A stretch of DNA of 64,000 bases from Aplidium turbinatum. Its lineage: Eukaryota; Chordata; Ascidiacea; Aplousobranchia; Polyclinidae. The position numbers and the translations under genes were made by a program. The stretch spans positions 1,736,001 through 1,800,000 of the forward strand of contig OU964932.1 in NCBI GenBank assembly GCA_918807975.1, written 5' to 3'. Positions within the stretch are counted from its first letter, which is position 1. Every line of letters begins with the position of its first letter. This document shows positions 44,028 through 54,665 of the stretch, piece by piece. The notes under the pieces are model-generated. The model was not told the origin of the DNA. It ran no database searches and was given only the letters and a program-made list of their open reading frames with translations.

Positions 44028-44617
44028 CTATGTAAATCAAATCTGTTTTTTTGTATTGGTAAGCATAAAGTGTGAGGATATTCAATAAAACGTTCAGGTT
44101 GGTTAGTCTTGTAGTTTTTTAAATATTTGTAATTTTGTCACAAAAATCAGGATGGGGTAAAGTGTGCATTGCTAGTTGAAGTACTGTATGTTGGAGCAGT
44201 TGCTCAACTTACCCCAAAAGAAATAGCCTTAGCTTATTTAATGTTTGAACTGTTGAATTTGTGTCTTTTTAGGTTCGTATTGGATAAAAAAACAGTGTTG
44301 TGTTGTGAAGCATAATGCCTTGCAATTATACAAACAAACTGACAGGGGAATGCTTCAACTTAATCGAATTGCTCAACTTACCCCAGGTCATTGCTCAATT
44401 TACCCCATACAATTCATGCCGGGGTAAGTTGAGCAACACGCAAATAAGTATCAATATAAAAAAATATAAAAATCGCAAGGTGATAAAACTCAATCTAAAA
44501 TGTAGTTGATTCACTAGTGCTTTAAGTTCACCCAATTAAAATTTTCCAAAACAAACCGTTCTTTTGTAAAAGCGACTTAAGCAAAAAGGTGCTCATCTTA
44601 CCCCACCCTCCCCTTCA

Positions 44618-45085
44618 TGTCGTCTAAATTCCTCAATCGTCGTAGGCTACTGCGTGATGTGCAGTCTGATCATGGGAAGAGCTCAACACTTTGCTCTCCT
44701 GGGCCGCATCAAAACGGGCTTTTGCCTAAGGATAGGTTTCTTTTATGCCTGGTTTTCTTTCTCCATCCTATTTTTATTATGATGACTGCTCATCCACATT
44801 AATATTGGAACTGGCAAATGCGAACCACAACACTTTTCATTAGGCTATCATTTGTTGCTACATGTGTGCTTCTCTTTGTTTTTTGGGTTTTGTGGCCGTG
44901 CTAACTACAGACATACAGGCTACTACATGATTTACTATTCAGGCACGTTTTAAACCTTTCAAGGTTTTGCCACCATTTCCCGTTCATTAACGTCCTGGTA
45001 GGCCTATATCGACTATTGTAGTTACTATACTTAGTTAGTATCTTTTTCGTCCCGGACGCGTTAATGCCTAAAAATAAATGAATGA
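44618..45085 (+). repeat. LINE-like 3' terminal repeat
   Basis: From CTCAATCGTCGTAGGCTACT to the TCCCGGACGCG region it matches 49620-49780 joined to 52137-52470. It ends in an AATAAATGAATGATG-type tail, as LINE or SINE 3' ends do. No motif-bearing ORF. Confidence 0.6.
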
Positions 45086-45800
45086 TGTATTGATGTATGT
45101 ATCATTTAAGTGAACATTACTACAGTAATTATTAAAAAAAGATTCTTTTGTAACAGGTCTATGATCAATAATATATTTGCTCATCACAAATTTATTTATA
45201 ACATCACAATAATAGTAATTTGAAACGCACTCAATTGCACAACCACGAATCACTTGTATTGCTCAACAACTGAATTTCTGAAAGCATGCTCTGCTGGGAA
45301 GCCAGAGCGGTTGTGTTGGACTACCGATCGATCGAAAATGCAGCTGACTTTAGTGACCTTTTGGTCTATCGCTGCCATCTTTGTTGTGTGAATTATTTGT
45401 GTTTATTGTGTTTTTGTATATCTTTGTTTTTTTCTTTCTTTTTTGCCAACAAAACAAAAATAAATTGAACTGAAAGTGAACACGTTAGTCGTTACATTTC
45501 TGTGTAGGCCACCTACTTTTGAGCGTTAACATTATAATTCCAAAATAATGTCTATAACATTCATATTTATCGATATCTTATGACTTGTAGCGAATTTTAA
45601 TAAACTATAGCAAAAATAATTCTGAAAGTAGCAAGTATATGTAAGAGAAATATTGATTATTATGCATTTTAAAGATTAAATTTTAAAAAGGCCAAATTTA
45701 AGGCCAAATCTAGAAAAAGGCCAAACGTATAATTTCTAAAGCCAAACGGCTTTAAAAAAAAGCCAAATTCGAGAAATTTGGCCTTAAAAAGGCCAATCTG
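45086..45800. other. Right part of the 8.1-kb hAT, no gene seen
   Basis: AT-rich DNA, ending in AAAAAGGCCAAA repeats that mirror the left end of the element. No coding signal. Confidence 0.5.
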
Positions 45801-45817
45801 GTAACCCTGCTCAGGAT

Positions 45818-46575
45818 CATTATCAGAAATTTTAAAATGTTCTCGGAAACTCTGAACAAGCCTAACCTTTTTAAAATGTTTGCGGAAACTACGATCAGCG
45901 TCTTCGGCAAACTCTTAGGATCATCACTGGAAATTTTAAAATGTTTACGGAAACTGCGGAAAAACGGTTCTATTTTTTCTCTCTCGATCTTTTCAGTTTG
46001 TTTGTTTGCGGAAACTCCAATCAGCGACATCGGCTTTTTTAAATTTTTTTCTCTCGATCGTTTCCTAACCCTAACCCCTTTTAAAATATTCGCGGAAACT
46101 GCGATCAGCGACTTCGGCAATTAGGATCATTACCAGAAATTTTTAATTGTGTGCGGAAGCTGCGGAAAAACGGAAACTGCAATCAGCGACTTTGGCTTTG
46201 TTCTATTTTTTCTCTCGATCTTTTCAGTTTGTTTATTTGCGGAAACTACGATCTGCGACTTCAGCGATTTTTAATTTTTCTTTTCGATCTTTTCCTAACC
46301 CTAAACCCTAACCCTTTTAAAATGTTTGCTGAAACTGCGATCAGCGACTTCGGCAAACACTTAGGATCATTACAGGAAATTTTAAAATGTCTGCGGAAAA
46401 ACGGAAACTCCGTTCAGCAACTTCGGCTTTGTTCTATTTTTTTCTCTCGAGTTGTTTGTTTGCGGAAACTGCGTTTTTCTCTCGATCTTTTTAGGGGGAA
46501 AATTTTAAAATGTTTGCGAAAACTGCGATCAGCGACTTCGGCTTTTTTAAATTTTTTCTCTCGAACTTTTCAGGG
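45818..46575. repeat. Minisatellite, about 11 degenerate units
   Basis: Units of about 60-90 bases share TTTGCGGAAACTGCGATCAG, CGACTTCGGC and TCTCTCGATCTTTTC words; I count about eleven GCGGAAACT-like cores. CCTAACCCTAACCC stretches (about 46065 and 46297) are telomere-like. The two long ORFs here (45837-46124, 46151-46633) are frames through the repeat, not genes. One inverted unit remains on the far side of the nest at 37655-37690. Confidence 0.8.
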
Positions 46576-46590
46576 TAGGCTACTGAGGGT

Positions 46591-47905
46591 CAGGGGCGCC
46601 GGAACGATTTTTGACTGGGGGGCAGGATTATGAAAAAAGGACACTTTTGTTTACTAGAAGGCCTATTTTTTTCAAGTTTTAAGATAAAATATAGCGATAA
46701 TGCTAATCTATCAGCTCACTATGTATTGAGTAATGATAGCCTACAAGTGTCCGGTATACAAAGAAGGGCATCCTGCTATGTTATAATGATGTAACCTCAT
46801 GTCAAGCCTTAAAGCAGCCGGCGGCCATGGCCACTAAGTAGTGCTTGAATAACCGCCGGTGCTACCTCTTCAATCGGCCAAGTTTGGCCGCCGGTCTCTT
46901 CTAGCCTATTATTTAATTTCGCAATAAAATGATCCTGGATTAACTGTCGAAAATATGTAGTATCAAAGAGTGACGCAGAATTAGGTCAGCGCGTCATAAT
47001 CGCCACAGTTGTATTGTGCAGGAATATTTGTTATTGATGGAATATATCCATCTATATCCATCTGCAATCATCAGCACAGTCTTGTTTGTATTTCCCGACG
47101 TTTATTTTAACAAAGTGTTCATCCGAAGTGCTAATTTACATCGGCTGGCAACATTGTCGTTTTTATGTCGATTCGATGTTGTCGGACATTGAATCGTTGT
47201 TAAAAAGGAGAACTAGGTTAGTTGACATCCGAGGGGAAAACATTTTTGAAATTGATCATATTTAACAAAAAGTATACTTCTTTTAGTAATGCCCTTCGCA
47301 TCATTGAAATACCGGTACTTATTTTATTACCTTGCCGTCATCGTCAACACATATCGAACGTTGTTTTTCGTTGCTAAAAAGAATTCTAGGGGAGTGGCGA
47401 ACTTCTTTAAAATCAGCTACATTGGAGACACTTGTGCGAGTGTCGTTAGATGGTCCCGCAGTAGCCTACTGGATTACAATCCCGATAAAGCAGTTATTGC
47501 GTGGTGCAACGATTCTATTGTAGGACGTCGCCTAGGCCCAGACTTCAACAATGCTAAGTGATCATTTTAGCATTGTTGCAAGTTTAATTCTATTCTATTT
47601 AATTCTATTTTACCGCCGAGAAGGAGCTCTCGGTAGGCCACGATGGCTGCAGAAATAAAAACGAGTTTTAAGGCCTGTAGCCTACTGTGTTGCAAAATTT
47701 TGTGCCGTAAATATTATTTTGAGGCAAAAATGAAGGATTATAATTAGGCTTAAAGCGAATGGCAGAAATTGTTATATTGCAAAATGTGCAGTAACTTACA
47801 TGACTTTAAAAGGGCACCATTGCCCCCCCTGCGCCTCCATCTGCAGAAAAATTGAGGGCAGGGGGGGCATCCGCCCCTCTTGCCACCCCGCTTCCGGCGC
47901 CCCTG
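46591..47905 (+). mobile_element. hAT element (CAGGGGCGCCGGAA ends)
   Basis: The ends CAGGGGCGCCGGAACG and, read inward, CAGGGGCGCCGGAAGCG are flanked by a perfect octamer, ctgagggt (46583-46590 and 47906-47913). The plus strand at 47332-47523 keeps a transposase C-terminal motif (STHIERCFSLLKRILGEW, then TLETLVRVSLDGP). The frame upstream is lost. It is the parent-type of the 440-bp MITE at 15795-16234. Confidence 0.85.
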
Positions 47906-47948
47906 CTGAGGGTACAAACTGTTCAGGGTACGAACTAGGTTGCACCCT

Positions 47949-48816
47949 GAAGAACTCAAGTAGTTAAATTACGCATTCTTGTACAAAATGCCGTATAAAA
48001 CAGTTCCCACAAAACGACTTAGGACCTTTAAAATTTTTTACACGATTTAAGGTGTGTTGAGCACCATGCCATATCCACCTAATTATTTCACCTAATGGCT
48101 TATGATTCATAATAAGTAGACAATGGGCCAAACACCAGTATAAAATAGGCTAAAAAGGTGAAGGTGGTCCCATACTTGATTCAAGTGTTGGGTTTGAGAA
48201 GATGAGATTCTCAACTTCTCATTGTACTAAGCCTTGGATGCAACCTAATTTGTTCATGGTACGAAGTAGGTTGCATCCCTAAGCCTTCGGCACTAAAGAA
48301 GGTTCCTTTCTCTCGGCCGCCTTTCCTGCAGCAATTATGCCCACCCAATTTATTACACCCTAGGTAGAGGTGAGCTGTGTTTTCAACAACCAGCTTAAGC
48401 CGGGAGTCGAACCGGGTTTGCATAATAGGAAAGCCAATGCCTCATCCCTTGCGCGAAAGTACCATGATGTAGGCTACAAGGTGTAAAATGAAAACCACTA
48501 ACAGTGCAATCTCTGCGACATCACGACATTGCAGTTTGTAAACAATTTTGACCTAGTGCTAAAATTTTGACGAATTTTTGACAAGTCAAAAAATAATCGC
48601 TCTAATGATAAGTGAATAAGTATATTTGATGCAACCTCTAACCTTTACCAATGAGAGTCTCTGAATAAGACTGTACTAATGTACTTCCCTATTTACTCAA
48701 CCAAGACGATGACCTCAATATGCACTCAGGCGTGTTGATAACCTATGGCTTTGTACCTTTTTGGTTGGTTTTGAAAAGAAACCTTTTATTTCGTCTGTTG
48801 CGAGAATAGTATACGG
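47949..48816. other. Unassigned; contains a short foldback
   Basis: At 48236-48281 GGATGCAACCTA and TAGGTTGCATCC face each other across about 20 bases. These are copies of the outer-element end seen at 37583. Otherwise no gene is seen. Confidence 0.5.
48340..48460 (-). repeat. tRNA-like (box B) fragment
   Basis: The minus strand contains GGTTCGACTCCCGG, an exact tRNA box B form. A matching box A at the right distance is poor, so it is probably a decayed SINE head rather than a tRNA gene. Confidence 0.3.
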
Positions 48817-49514
48817 CAGTGGCATAGCCAGGAATTTTGAAAGGGGGGTGGGTTTTGTCGTCCGGCGCGGGGTCTGGGAGGCCTCCTCCAGAAAAATTTG
48901 AAAAAACATTTTGAATTTGGTGCATTCTGAGAGCGTTTTCAACAAAAATGTGGGTATGAATATTCCTGTAAAATGGTGCTGTCCGGTCGTATAGCAAAAG
49001 GATAAGATCATGTTTTCTTTGGCATTTTTCGGAAATAAAGCTAAGTGTCTATGTTTTCTTGTTGCTAATTCCTGGCTGAGATATTTGAATGTTTGGTATT
49101 GGCAAAACTTGCTCTTTTAATGCAGTTTCGTTTAAAATTAGGCAAACTTTGTTTTAGAGACATTTGTTTTGTTTTATTATCTTTATCCTGCATTGCGAGA
49201 AAGCGGACTTGAGCGCTATGCATCGGTGTACGACTTCCGACGTGCACCTGACCCATGCTGCAGCCGACGGCAATGTCTGTTTCCGGTTGTCTACTCTACG
49301 TATGACTTAAATTTGGTACTACCCAGTACTCGAAATCGATCACTGGGTAGAGGCAATTATCGTAAAGTTGCTTGCCCAGAGAAACAACAGCAAGTACGGG
49401 TGGCTGGAGTCGAAAACATAAAAAGACTGAAAGCATTATTCTCAATATCGTGACGTCACACGCGTGCCAAAGGGGGGTTGAAAGCCCCAAAACCCCCCCT
49501 TGGCTACGCCACTG
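48817..49514. mobile_element. hAT-type MITE (CAGTGGCRTAGCCAGG ends), 698 bp
   Basis: The ends CAGTGGCATAGCCAGG and, read inward, CAGTGGCGTAGCCAAGG are flanked by gtatacgg/gtgtacgc (6 of 8 agree). The interior (AAATGCTC/TGCACCAAATTC, CCGGTCGTATAGC) matches 50275-50678 in the opposite orientation. No transposase. Confidence 0.75.
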
Positions 49515-50274
49515 GTGTACGCTACAAACATAAACAATGCGAATCCATAAAGACATCATCATCTAATCTACTAGCTCATCCATTCCATCATCCACCAAAA
49601 CAAGAAACAATAACTTAAACTGGATCTCAAACCTCAATCGTCGTAGGCTACTGTGTGATGTGCAGTCTGACCATAGAAAGAGCTCAACACCTGTTCTCCT
49701 GGGCCACATTGAAACGGGCTTGCCTGAGGATGGATTTCTTGTCCGGTTTTCTTTCTCCATCTTATTATTATTATGATGGCCAAGGCCTATGAGAGGGAGG
49801 TACGGAGGGTACGGCGTACCCTTGAGGGCCCTGGCCTGTGTTTGTTGGGGAGCCCGAAATTGTGATTTTACAGTTTACACGCAAAAATTGATGGTTAAAG
49901 TTTTAGCAGTTTACAGTGTACAGTACAGTGTACAGTTTTACAGTGTAGCAAAAGCAGTTTTAAAAAAAGCCCGGGTGTTGTGTGTTTTTTAAAAACTATT
50001 TGAAAAAGGTAGTTTCACGCTTATTTCACTTCAAATAAACTTCAGAATTGAAGCAGGAGCCGAAGTCAATACTTTCGGAGCAGAAGCGGAGCCAGAGTAA
50101 AAAAACTGACTTCGTTCACCTCTGCTAGGCATGTGGTGAGGTGCAAAAGTTAATGAAGAAAGGTTATTGGTCAGATGATTGATTTGATTCTGTTTTATTA
50201 ACAAGATATTATGTTTGAGCCTTAGTAAAGAACTTGGCTTGTACCAGATAAATGTAACACTCAGCAGTGGCGTA

Positions 50275-50678
50275 GCCAGGGGGGGGGGGGGGGGTTGTGA
50301 GTTACAACCCCCTCCCTTTGGCACGCGTGTGACGTCCCGATATTGAGAATGATGCTTTCAGTCTAAAAAAAATTGCCAAATTTTAAACAAAATTGCATTA
50401 AAAGAGCAAGTTTTGCCAATACCAAACATTCAAACATCTCAGCCAGGAACTTAGCTTTATTTCCGAAAAATGCTGAAGAAAACATGATCTTATCCTTTTG
50501 CTATGCTACCGGACAGTACCATTTTACAGGAATATTCGTACCCACATTTTTGTTGAAAATGCTTTCAGAATGCACCAAATTCAAAGTAATTTTTCAAAAT
50601 TTTTTGGTGGAGGTCCCCCAGACCCCCCCGCTGGGTGGTCAAAACTCCCCCCTTTCAAAATTCCTGGCTACGCTACTG
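50275..50678. mobile_element. hAT-type MITE (CAGTGGCGTAGCC ends), 404 bp
   Basis: The ends CAGTGGCGTAGCCAGGG and, read inward, CAGTAGCGTAGCCAGG are flanked by a perfect octamer, acactcag (50267-50274 and 50679-50686). A run of G bases follows the left end (about 50280-50294). Opposite-orientation relative of 48817-49514. Confidence 0.85.
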
Positions 50679-50756
50679 ACACTCAGTAACGTTAACGGAT
50701 TTAACATTTTTTATTAAACACACAAAAAAAAAACAAGAAAAAAACTATTAAATCCA

Positions 50757-50788
50757 ACGTTTTTGACACCACATAGTGTCCTCATCAG
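50757..50788 (-). ncRNA. Hammerhead-like RNA hairpin
   Basis: The minus strand reads CTGATGA, then a hairpin GGACAC/GTGTC, then AAAAACGTTGG. The position of GAAA is altered to AAAA. A member of the same repeated motif class as 21971-21999. Confidence 0.35.
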
Positions 50789-50844
50789 AAATAATTATAG
50801 GCTACATCTAAAATAAATGAATTTGAAAATTTACATTAAAGCTG

Positions 50845-51833
50845 GGGAAAGGTGTGTATTTTGAACCCCTTAAAGAAAAATAAGCACAACTCAGCCAACT
50901 TCCGGTCAATGTGTATTATTTTTCACCCAGATACAGTCTAGGTACTTGCAAACCAGTGTAGAAAATATAAATCACATACAATAAAAAAATACAGAATAAT
51001 TAAGCAATAAAAAATGTTCAAATTACACATATGGTGTGTATTTTGGACCATTGGGGTGTGTATTTTGGACCATTGGAGTATATAATTTCAACTGAAGTTG
51101 CTTGAGGTCTTCGAAATGAAATTTCTGGATGACGGTTCAAGAATCCCTTAAGCCAACCTTTTTCAGCCAGACCCTTTTCACTGTTGAAGCGGGTATTGAT
51201 ATTATTGGCAGACGCAATGTCATATGCAAGCTTTCTTAAATCTATGGCCCCTAAACCATAAAATTTTCACTCCATTTCCAAAACATGTTTGACCAGTTGA
51301 TCTTCAATATTTTCGGGAAGATCAAGTTGTCGACCAATGGTTTTTGACACTTGTGTAGCATATTTATTGGTAGCCTGTTATGGACATGTTTTAACACTAC
51401 AGCTTTGGGAATTTTGAACTGACGCGATGCTGCATAGGTGAAATGACTGGTCCAAATTACACACTGTCATGCACTGTTAAAAATTACCAACTATGACTTC
51501 CACACTTGGTTACAAGTCTGGTAATTGATCACAACATCTCCTTATAGGTTAAAGATAATACCAACATCATATCAGACTCAAACGTCATGCCAATAACGTC
51601 TCAGCGCTTAGCAATCAACTCCCCAAAATAACATCAGCATACCCAAAACCACAAATTCCAATCTCCCGTCCACGTTTTTAAACCTAATGAGCTGCGCTTG
51701 AGTTTTTCACATCCGGGCTATTATTATTTTTTCTTTCAAGCTGTTCAAAAATACTGACAAAACGATTTTTATTTTTTGAGTTAGGGGACTGGTCCAAATT
51801 ACACACTGGTCCACGTTACACCACTTTCCCCTA
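50845..51833. mobile_element. GGGGA-ended repeat element
   Basis: The left end GGGGAAAGGTGTGTATTTTG and the right end, read inward, GTAGGGGAAAGTGGTGTAAC are inverted relatives. The word GGTGTGTATTTTGGACC and its complement recur at 51040-51075, 51435-51475 and 51780-51825. No ORF with motifs. Same design as 10874-22591 and 38891-44613. Confidence 0.5.
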
Positions 51834-52470
51834 CAAGCGACACCTCTCAACAGCACCATCAACAACTGACACACGAATTCAATGCAGGATACACAAATTG
51901 GCGAGGGACAGATCACATGATATGCACAACACAAAACACTAATTAATAGTTTTTTTTGCCGCCTGATGCTATCATTGCGCACAGATATCCAATTCTACAG
52001 TAAAATATGTTGTATGATGTGCAATACGCCTTAGCAAACATCACGCGTTTTGCCCAAGACAAAGGGGGCCCGGAGTTAAAGGGGGGCCCGGAGTGACTCT
52101 TCGTACCCCTAGAGAAAATTTCTCTCAGAGGCCCTGATGATGGCTGCTCATCCACATCAATGGGCTACTGGAACTGGCAAATTTAATCCACAACACTTTT
52201 CATTAGGCTGTCATTCATTACTGCATGTGTGCTTCTCTTTGTTTTTTGTTTTATTTTTGCTGTTAGTTTTTTTTGGTTTTGTGGCCGTTCTAACTACAGA
52301 CATATAGTCTACTGCATGATTTTCTATTCAGGCCCGTTTCAAATCTTTCAAGGTTTTGCCACCTTTTCCCGTTCATTAACGTGCTGGTAGGTCTATATCG
52401 ACTTTTGTAGTTAGTAATATCTTTTTCGTCCCGGACGCGCTGCATTAATAACGAAAAATAAAATGATTGA

Positions 52471-52916
52471 TTGAATATAATGGCACCATAAGTCCATAAC
52501 CATCTAGATTCCACAACAGACAGGAAGCAGCGAAAGACCATATTAGTCATCGAGTCAGCTGCTTCCAGTGTTTTTAATGTGACACATGTCAAGCATCGGC
52601 ATTAGCCTACGTTGATACAAGATAGGCTTAAGTTCCGTAAAAATGAAAACAAAAATATTTTTACTGCTGCGACAGTCAAGTGAAATCCTTTGGCTTTATT
52701 CAAATACCAAAATATATCATGCCCTATAAAAATAGTATGAAAAAAAACAAAAAACACCTTTGACAACTGTTAACTGCTAGCATAAGGGACAAAACAAAAA
52801 CAGTAAAAGTAGGCCTAATCATAGTTTATAATTTCATACTCTAACAAAATCAATCAGTTTATAGGCCAACTTGAATAGAGTAAGTACTATACAACTTAGA
52901 AGTAAGCTATAGTTAG
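52471..52916. other. Dispersed repeat piece and unassigned DNA
   Basis: 52495-52610 matches about 31385-31470 (ACCACAACAGACAGGAAGCAG region, then ATGTCAAGCATCGGC) in the same orientation. The rest shows nothing. Confidence 0.45.
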
Positions 52917-53131
52917 AGATGTACGCATACGCCGCAGACTTGCGGGTGTTTACGCTAACGCTTACGGCCACACTTTTTTGGATAGTTTGCGCTTGAGGCT
53001 ACGCCGTAAAGCTTTTGCGGTTTTTAGCGCATAGCGTCAACGCATACTTTTTAATGTATTTTTTTCACTACAACACGCCAATATCTTCCAGCGCTGCCGT
53101 TGAAAGAATGTTTTCAATGGGTAAAGGCTAT
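52917..53131 (+). mobile_element. Family D hAT, 5' part relic
   Basis: Follows the first 215 bases of 17239-17756 (GAGATGTACGCATACGCCGC, then NTPISSSAAVERMFSM on the plus strand) and is cut at 53131 by the next insertion. No right end found. Confidence 0.75.
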
Positions 53132-53497
53132 CAGGGTTACTCAACTAATCTTAACAAAGGTCCAGTTTCACAAGTTAAATATTTTTGGCGGTCCGGTGAA
53201 TAGGCTAAGTTATTTCACAAGCAACCACGAAAGTTCAACTGTCTGTAGCCTACCAAACCACTTTTTAGGTAAAATGTAACTCGAATTGGATTTCTGAGAA
53301 AGTGTTGGAGAGTCTGGGAGTCGAAGCCCCCCCGGCAACTAGGATAATCACAGAAAAAATGTCTTTCTCTCAGTATATATCTGTTTAAAGAGGCCCTGAA
53401 ACATGGCAATGAGGTTATTCTTCCAAAAGCTAAAGGTCCACCATCAACATCCAGAAGGTCCGGATTCGGACCGCAGTTCGCCAGTTGAGTACCCCTG
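53132..53497. mobile_element. hAT-type MITE (CAGGGKTACTCAACT ends)
   Basis: The left end CAGGGTTACTCAACT and the right end, read inward, CAGGGGTACTCAACTGGCG are inverted repeats of a common hAT form. The flanking octamers agree only weakly. The ORF on the minus strand is a by-product. Confidence 0.65.
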
Positions 53498-54665
53498 GCC
53501 TGTATAGTACGTAGCACCAGTTCGTGAGTAGTAGCCTACGTCTACCAACAATGTTCAATCAGAAACAATTTGCGAAACAATCGTCAGTGTTGTGACAATA
53601 AAAACAGTCACAGACCACGTTTATTCATATATTAAATTAAAATGTTTTCGTGAAAGTTTTATACTCGTAGACCCGACTAACTTATTTCTGAAGGTAAATC
53701 ATTCCATATTTTTGGGCCTAAGAATTTCAAACTGCGTTGACCTTTTCTTGAGCTGACGCTACGTAGGCCTAAGTAAAAGTTATTTTTTGAGAAGCTCTCG
53801 TGCCATGGCAATGTACTTCAGTAATTTCCTGAAAGTATCGTTAAAAGTAGCCAGATACTAGCATATTTTTTCTAAAGACAAATTTATATATTCCTAATTA
53901 ATATAAATTAGGCTACTGATAGAAAGTACGGTATGTCGAGATCTTGGTACAGAAGTGAAAGTTTTGCTCTTCTGTTGCTAAAGGTTATGGTGTGAATGAT
54001 TCGATCTTGCATTGTTAAAATTTTCTTGAGCAGTTTTTGTGAGCTTGAACCCCAGCATAAAATGCCATGTTGTATTATGGAGCGTGCAAGAGCATAGACT
54101 AGTCTATTGTTAACATGCTTTGTTTGTTTGTGTAGTTTTTAATTTTATAAAAACATTTCAGATATTTTCGCCAATCTCCCAGATAGATCTTCAATGTGAA
54201 AATTCCAACTTAGTTTGTCATCAAGAAATATGCCAAGATATTTGATGTTGTTTGTTTTTTAATATTTTGTGTTGTTTAAGACTACATTTAGTTTTGAAGT
54301 TGACCCTACTTGTCGTTCAAGTAACATGTAAAACGTCTTGGAGTAGTTGATGCATAATTTGTTTGCAATCAGTGATACACTGCATCTCATTTGTTGCAAT
54401 TGCTGAAGTAAATAAAACAATGTCATCAGCAAATAGTTGAGAATCCAAAGTTGTTATAAGAGGCAAATCATTTATGTAAAGCAGAAAAAACAATGGTCCA
54501 AGCACGGATCCTTGCGGAACACCATATGCGATATTTTCATGCTTTGATTTAAAGCCATTATTTGAAACATATTGTTTACGGTTGTGTAAGTAAGATTTTA
54601 TAAGGCCTCCCAGCCTCTTAAGCCATAAAACTTTAGGTTTTTTAGAAGTATTTGGTGGTTAACGG

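Larger units (their letters stand above)
38891..44613. mobile_element. GGGGA-ended repeat element, split by the gypsy copy
   Basis: The left end GGGGAGACTGGGGTAAAGTG is mirrored at the right end, which reads inward as GGGGAGGGTGGGGTAAGATG. GGGGTAAGTTGAGCA-type words recur in both orientations at 44155-44430. Without the gypsy insertion it is about 840 bp. It is of the same design as 10874-22591 and 50845-51833; superfamily unknown. Confidence 0.55.
37707..45809. mobile_element. 8.1-kb hAT element (CAGGGTTGCCAGA ends)
   Basis: The ends CAGGGTTGCCAGACTG and, read inward from the right, CAGGGTTACCAGATTGGCC are flanked by a perfect octamer, ctcaggat (37699-37706 and 45810-45817). AAAAAGGCCAAA words repeat in both subterminal parts. 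A second copy of the left end lies at about 37826. The interior carries a small MITE, a GGGGA-ended repeat and a whole Ty3/gypsy element; no hAT transposase motif is seen. Confidence 0.85.
37583..47948. mobile_element. Outer TIR element of the large nest
   Basis: The left end AGGGATGCAACCTA then GTTCGTACCCTGAACAG is matched in inverted form by the right end, read inward from 47948 (AGGGTGCAACCTA then GTTCGTACCCTGAACAG). The match continues through AAGTCGCTGATCGCAG on both sides, giving TIRs of about 110 bp. The right arm has expanded into a minisatellite (45818-46575). I see no clear target duplication and no transposase. An extra copy of the end lies at 48236-48285. Confidence 0.6.
49781..52136. 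mobile_element. hAT-type element (CARGGCCTMTGAGAG ends)
   Basis: The ends CAAGGCCTATGAGAGG and, read inward, CAGGGCCTCTGAGAGAAA are flanked by a perfect octamer, atgatggc (49773-49780 and 52137-52144). The subterminal GGAGGTACGGAGGGTACGG region is G-rich. No transposase is readable. It contains the elements at 50275-50678 and 50845-51833. Confidence 0.8.
49620..52470 (+). repeat. LINE-like 3' repeat, split by a hAT insertion
   Basis: 49620-49780 and 52137-52470 together match 44618-45085 end to end. The break coincides with the hAT element at 49781-52136, so this copy was whole before that insertion. The tail near 52460 is a GATT repeat. Confidence 0.65.

Noticed and set aside
45818-46580. 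CRISPR-like array of direct repeats
   Set aside because: Units are degenerate, have no constant repeat/spacer sizes, and lie in animal transposon DNA; no cas genes.
45837-46633. Two long plus ORFs with repeated KCLRK/ISDFG segments, resembling a repeat protein
   Set aside because: They are frames through a minisatellite; the repeats are at DNA level and change frame from unit to unit.
37655-47950. GTTCGTACCCT inverted copies as a site-specific recombination system
   Set aside because: They are explained by terminal repeats of the outer transposon; no recombinase gene is present.
48340-48460. Real tRNA gene on the minus strand
   Set aside because: Only box B is good; no cloverleaf can be folded by eye.
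50280-50294. Poly-G run as a regulatory site
   Set aside because: It is part of the G-rich subterminal tract of the MITE family and probably varies by slippage or assembly error.
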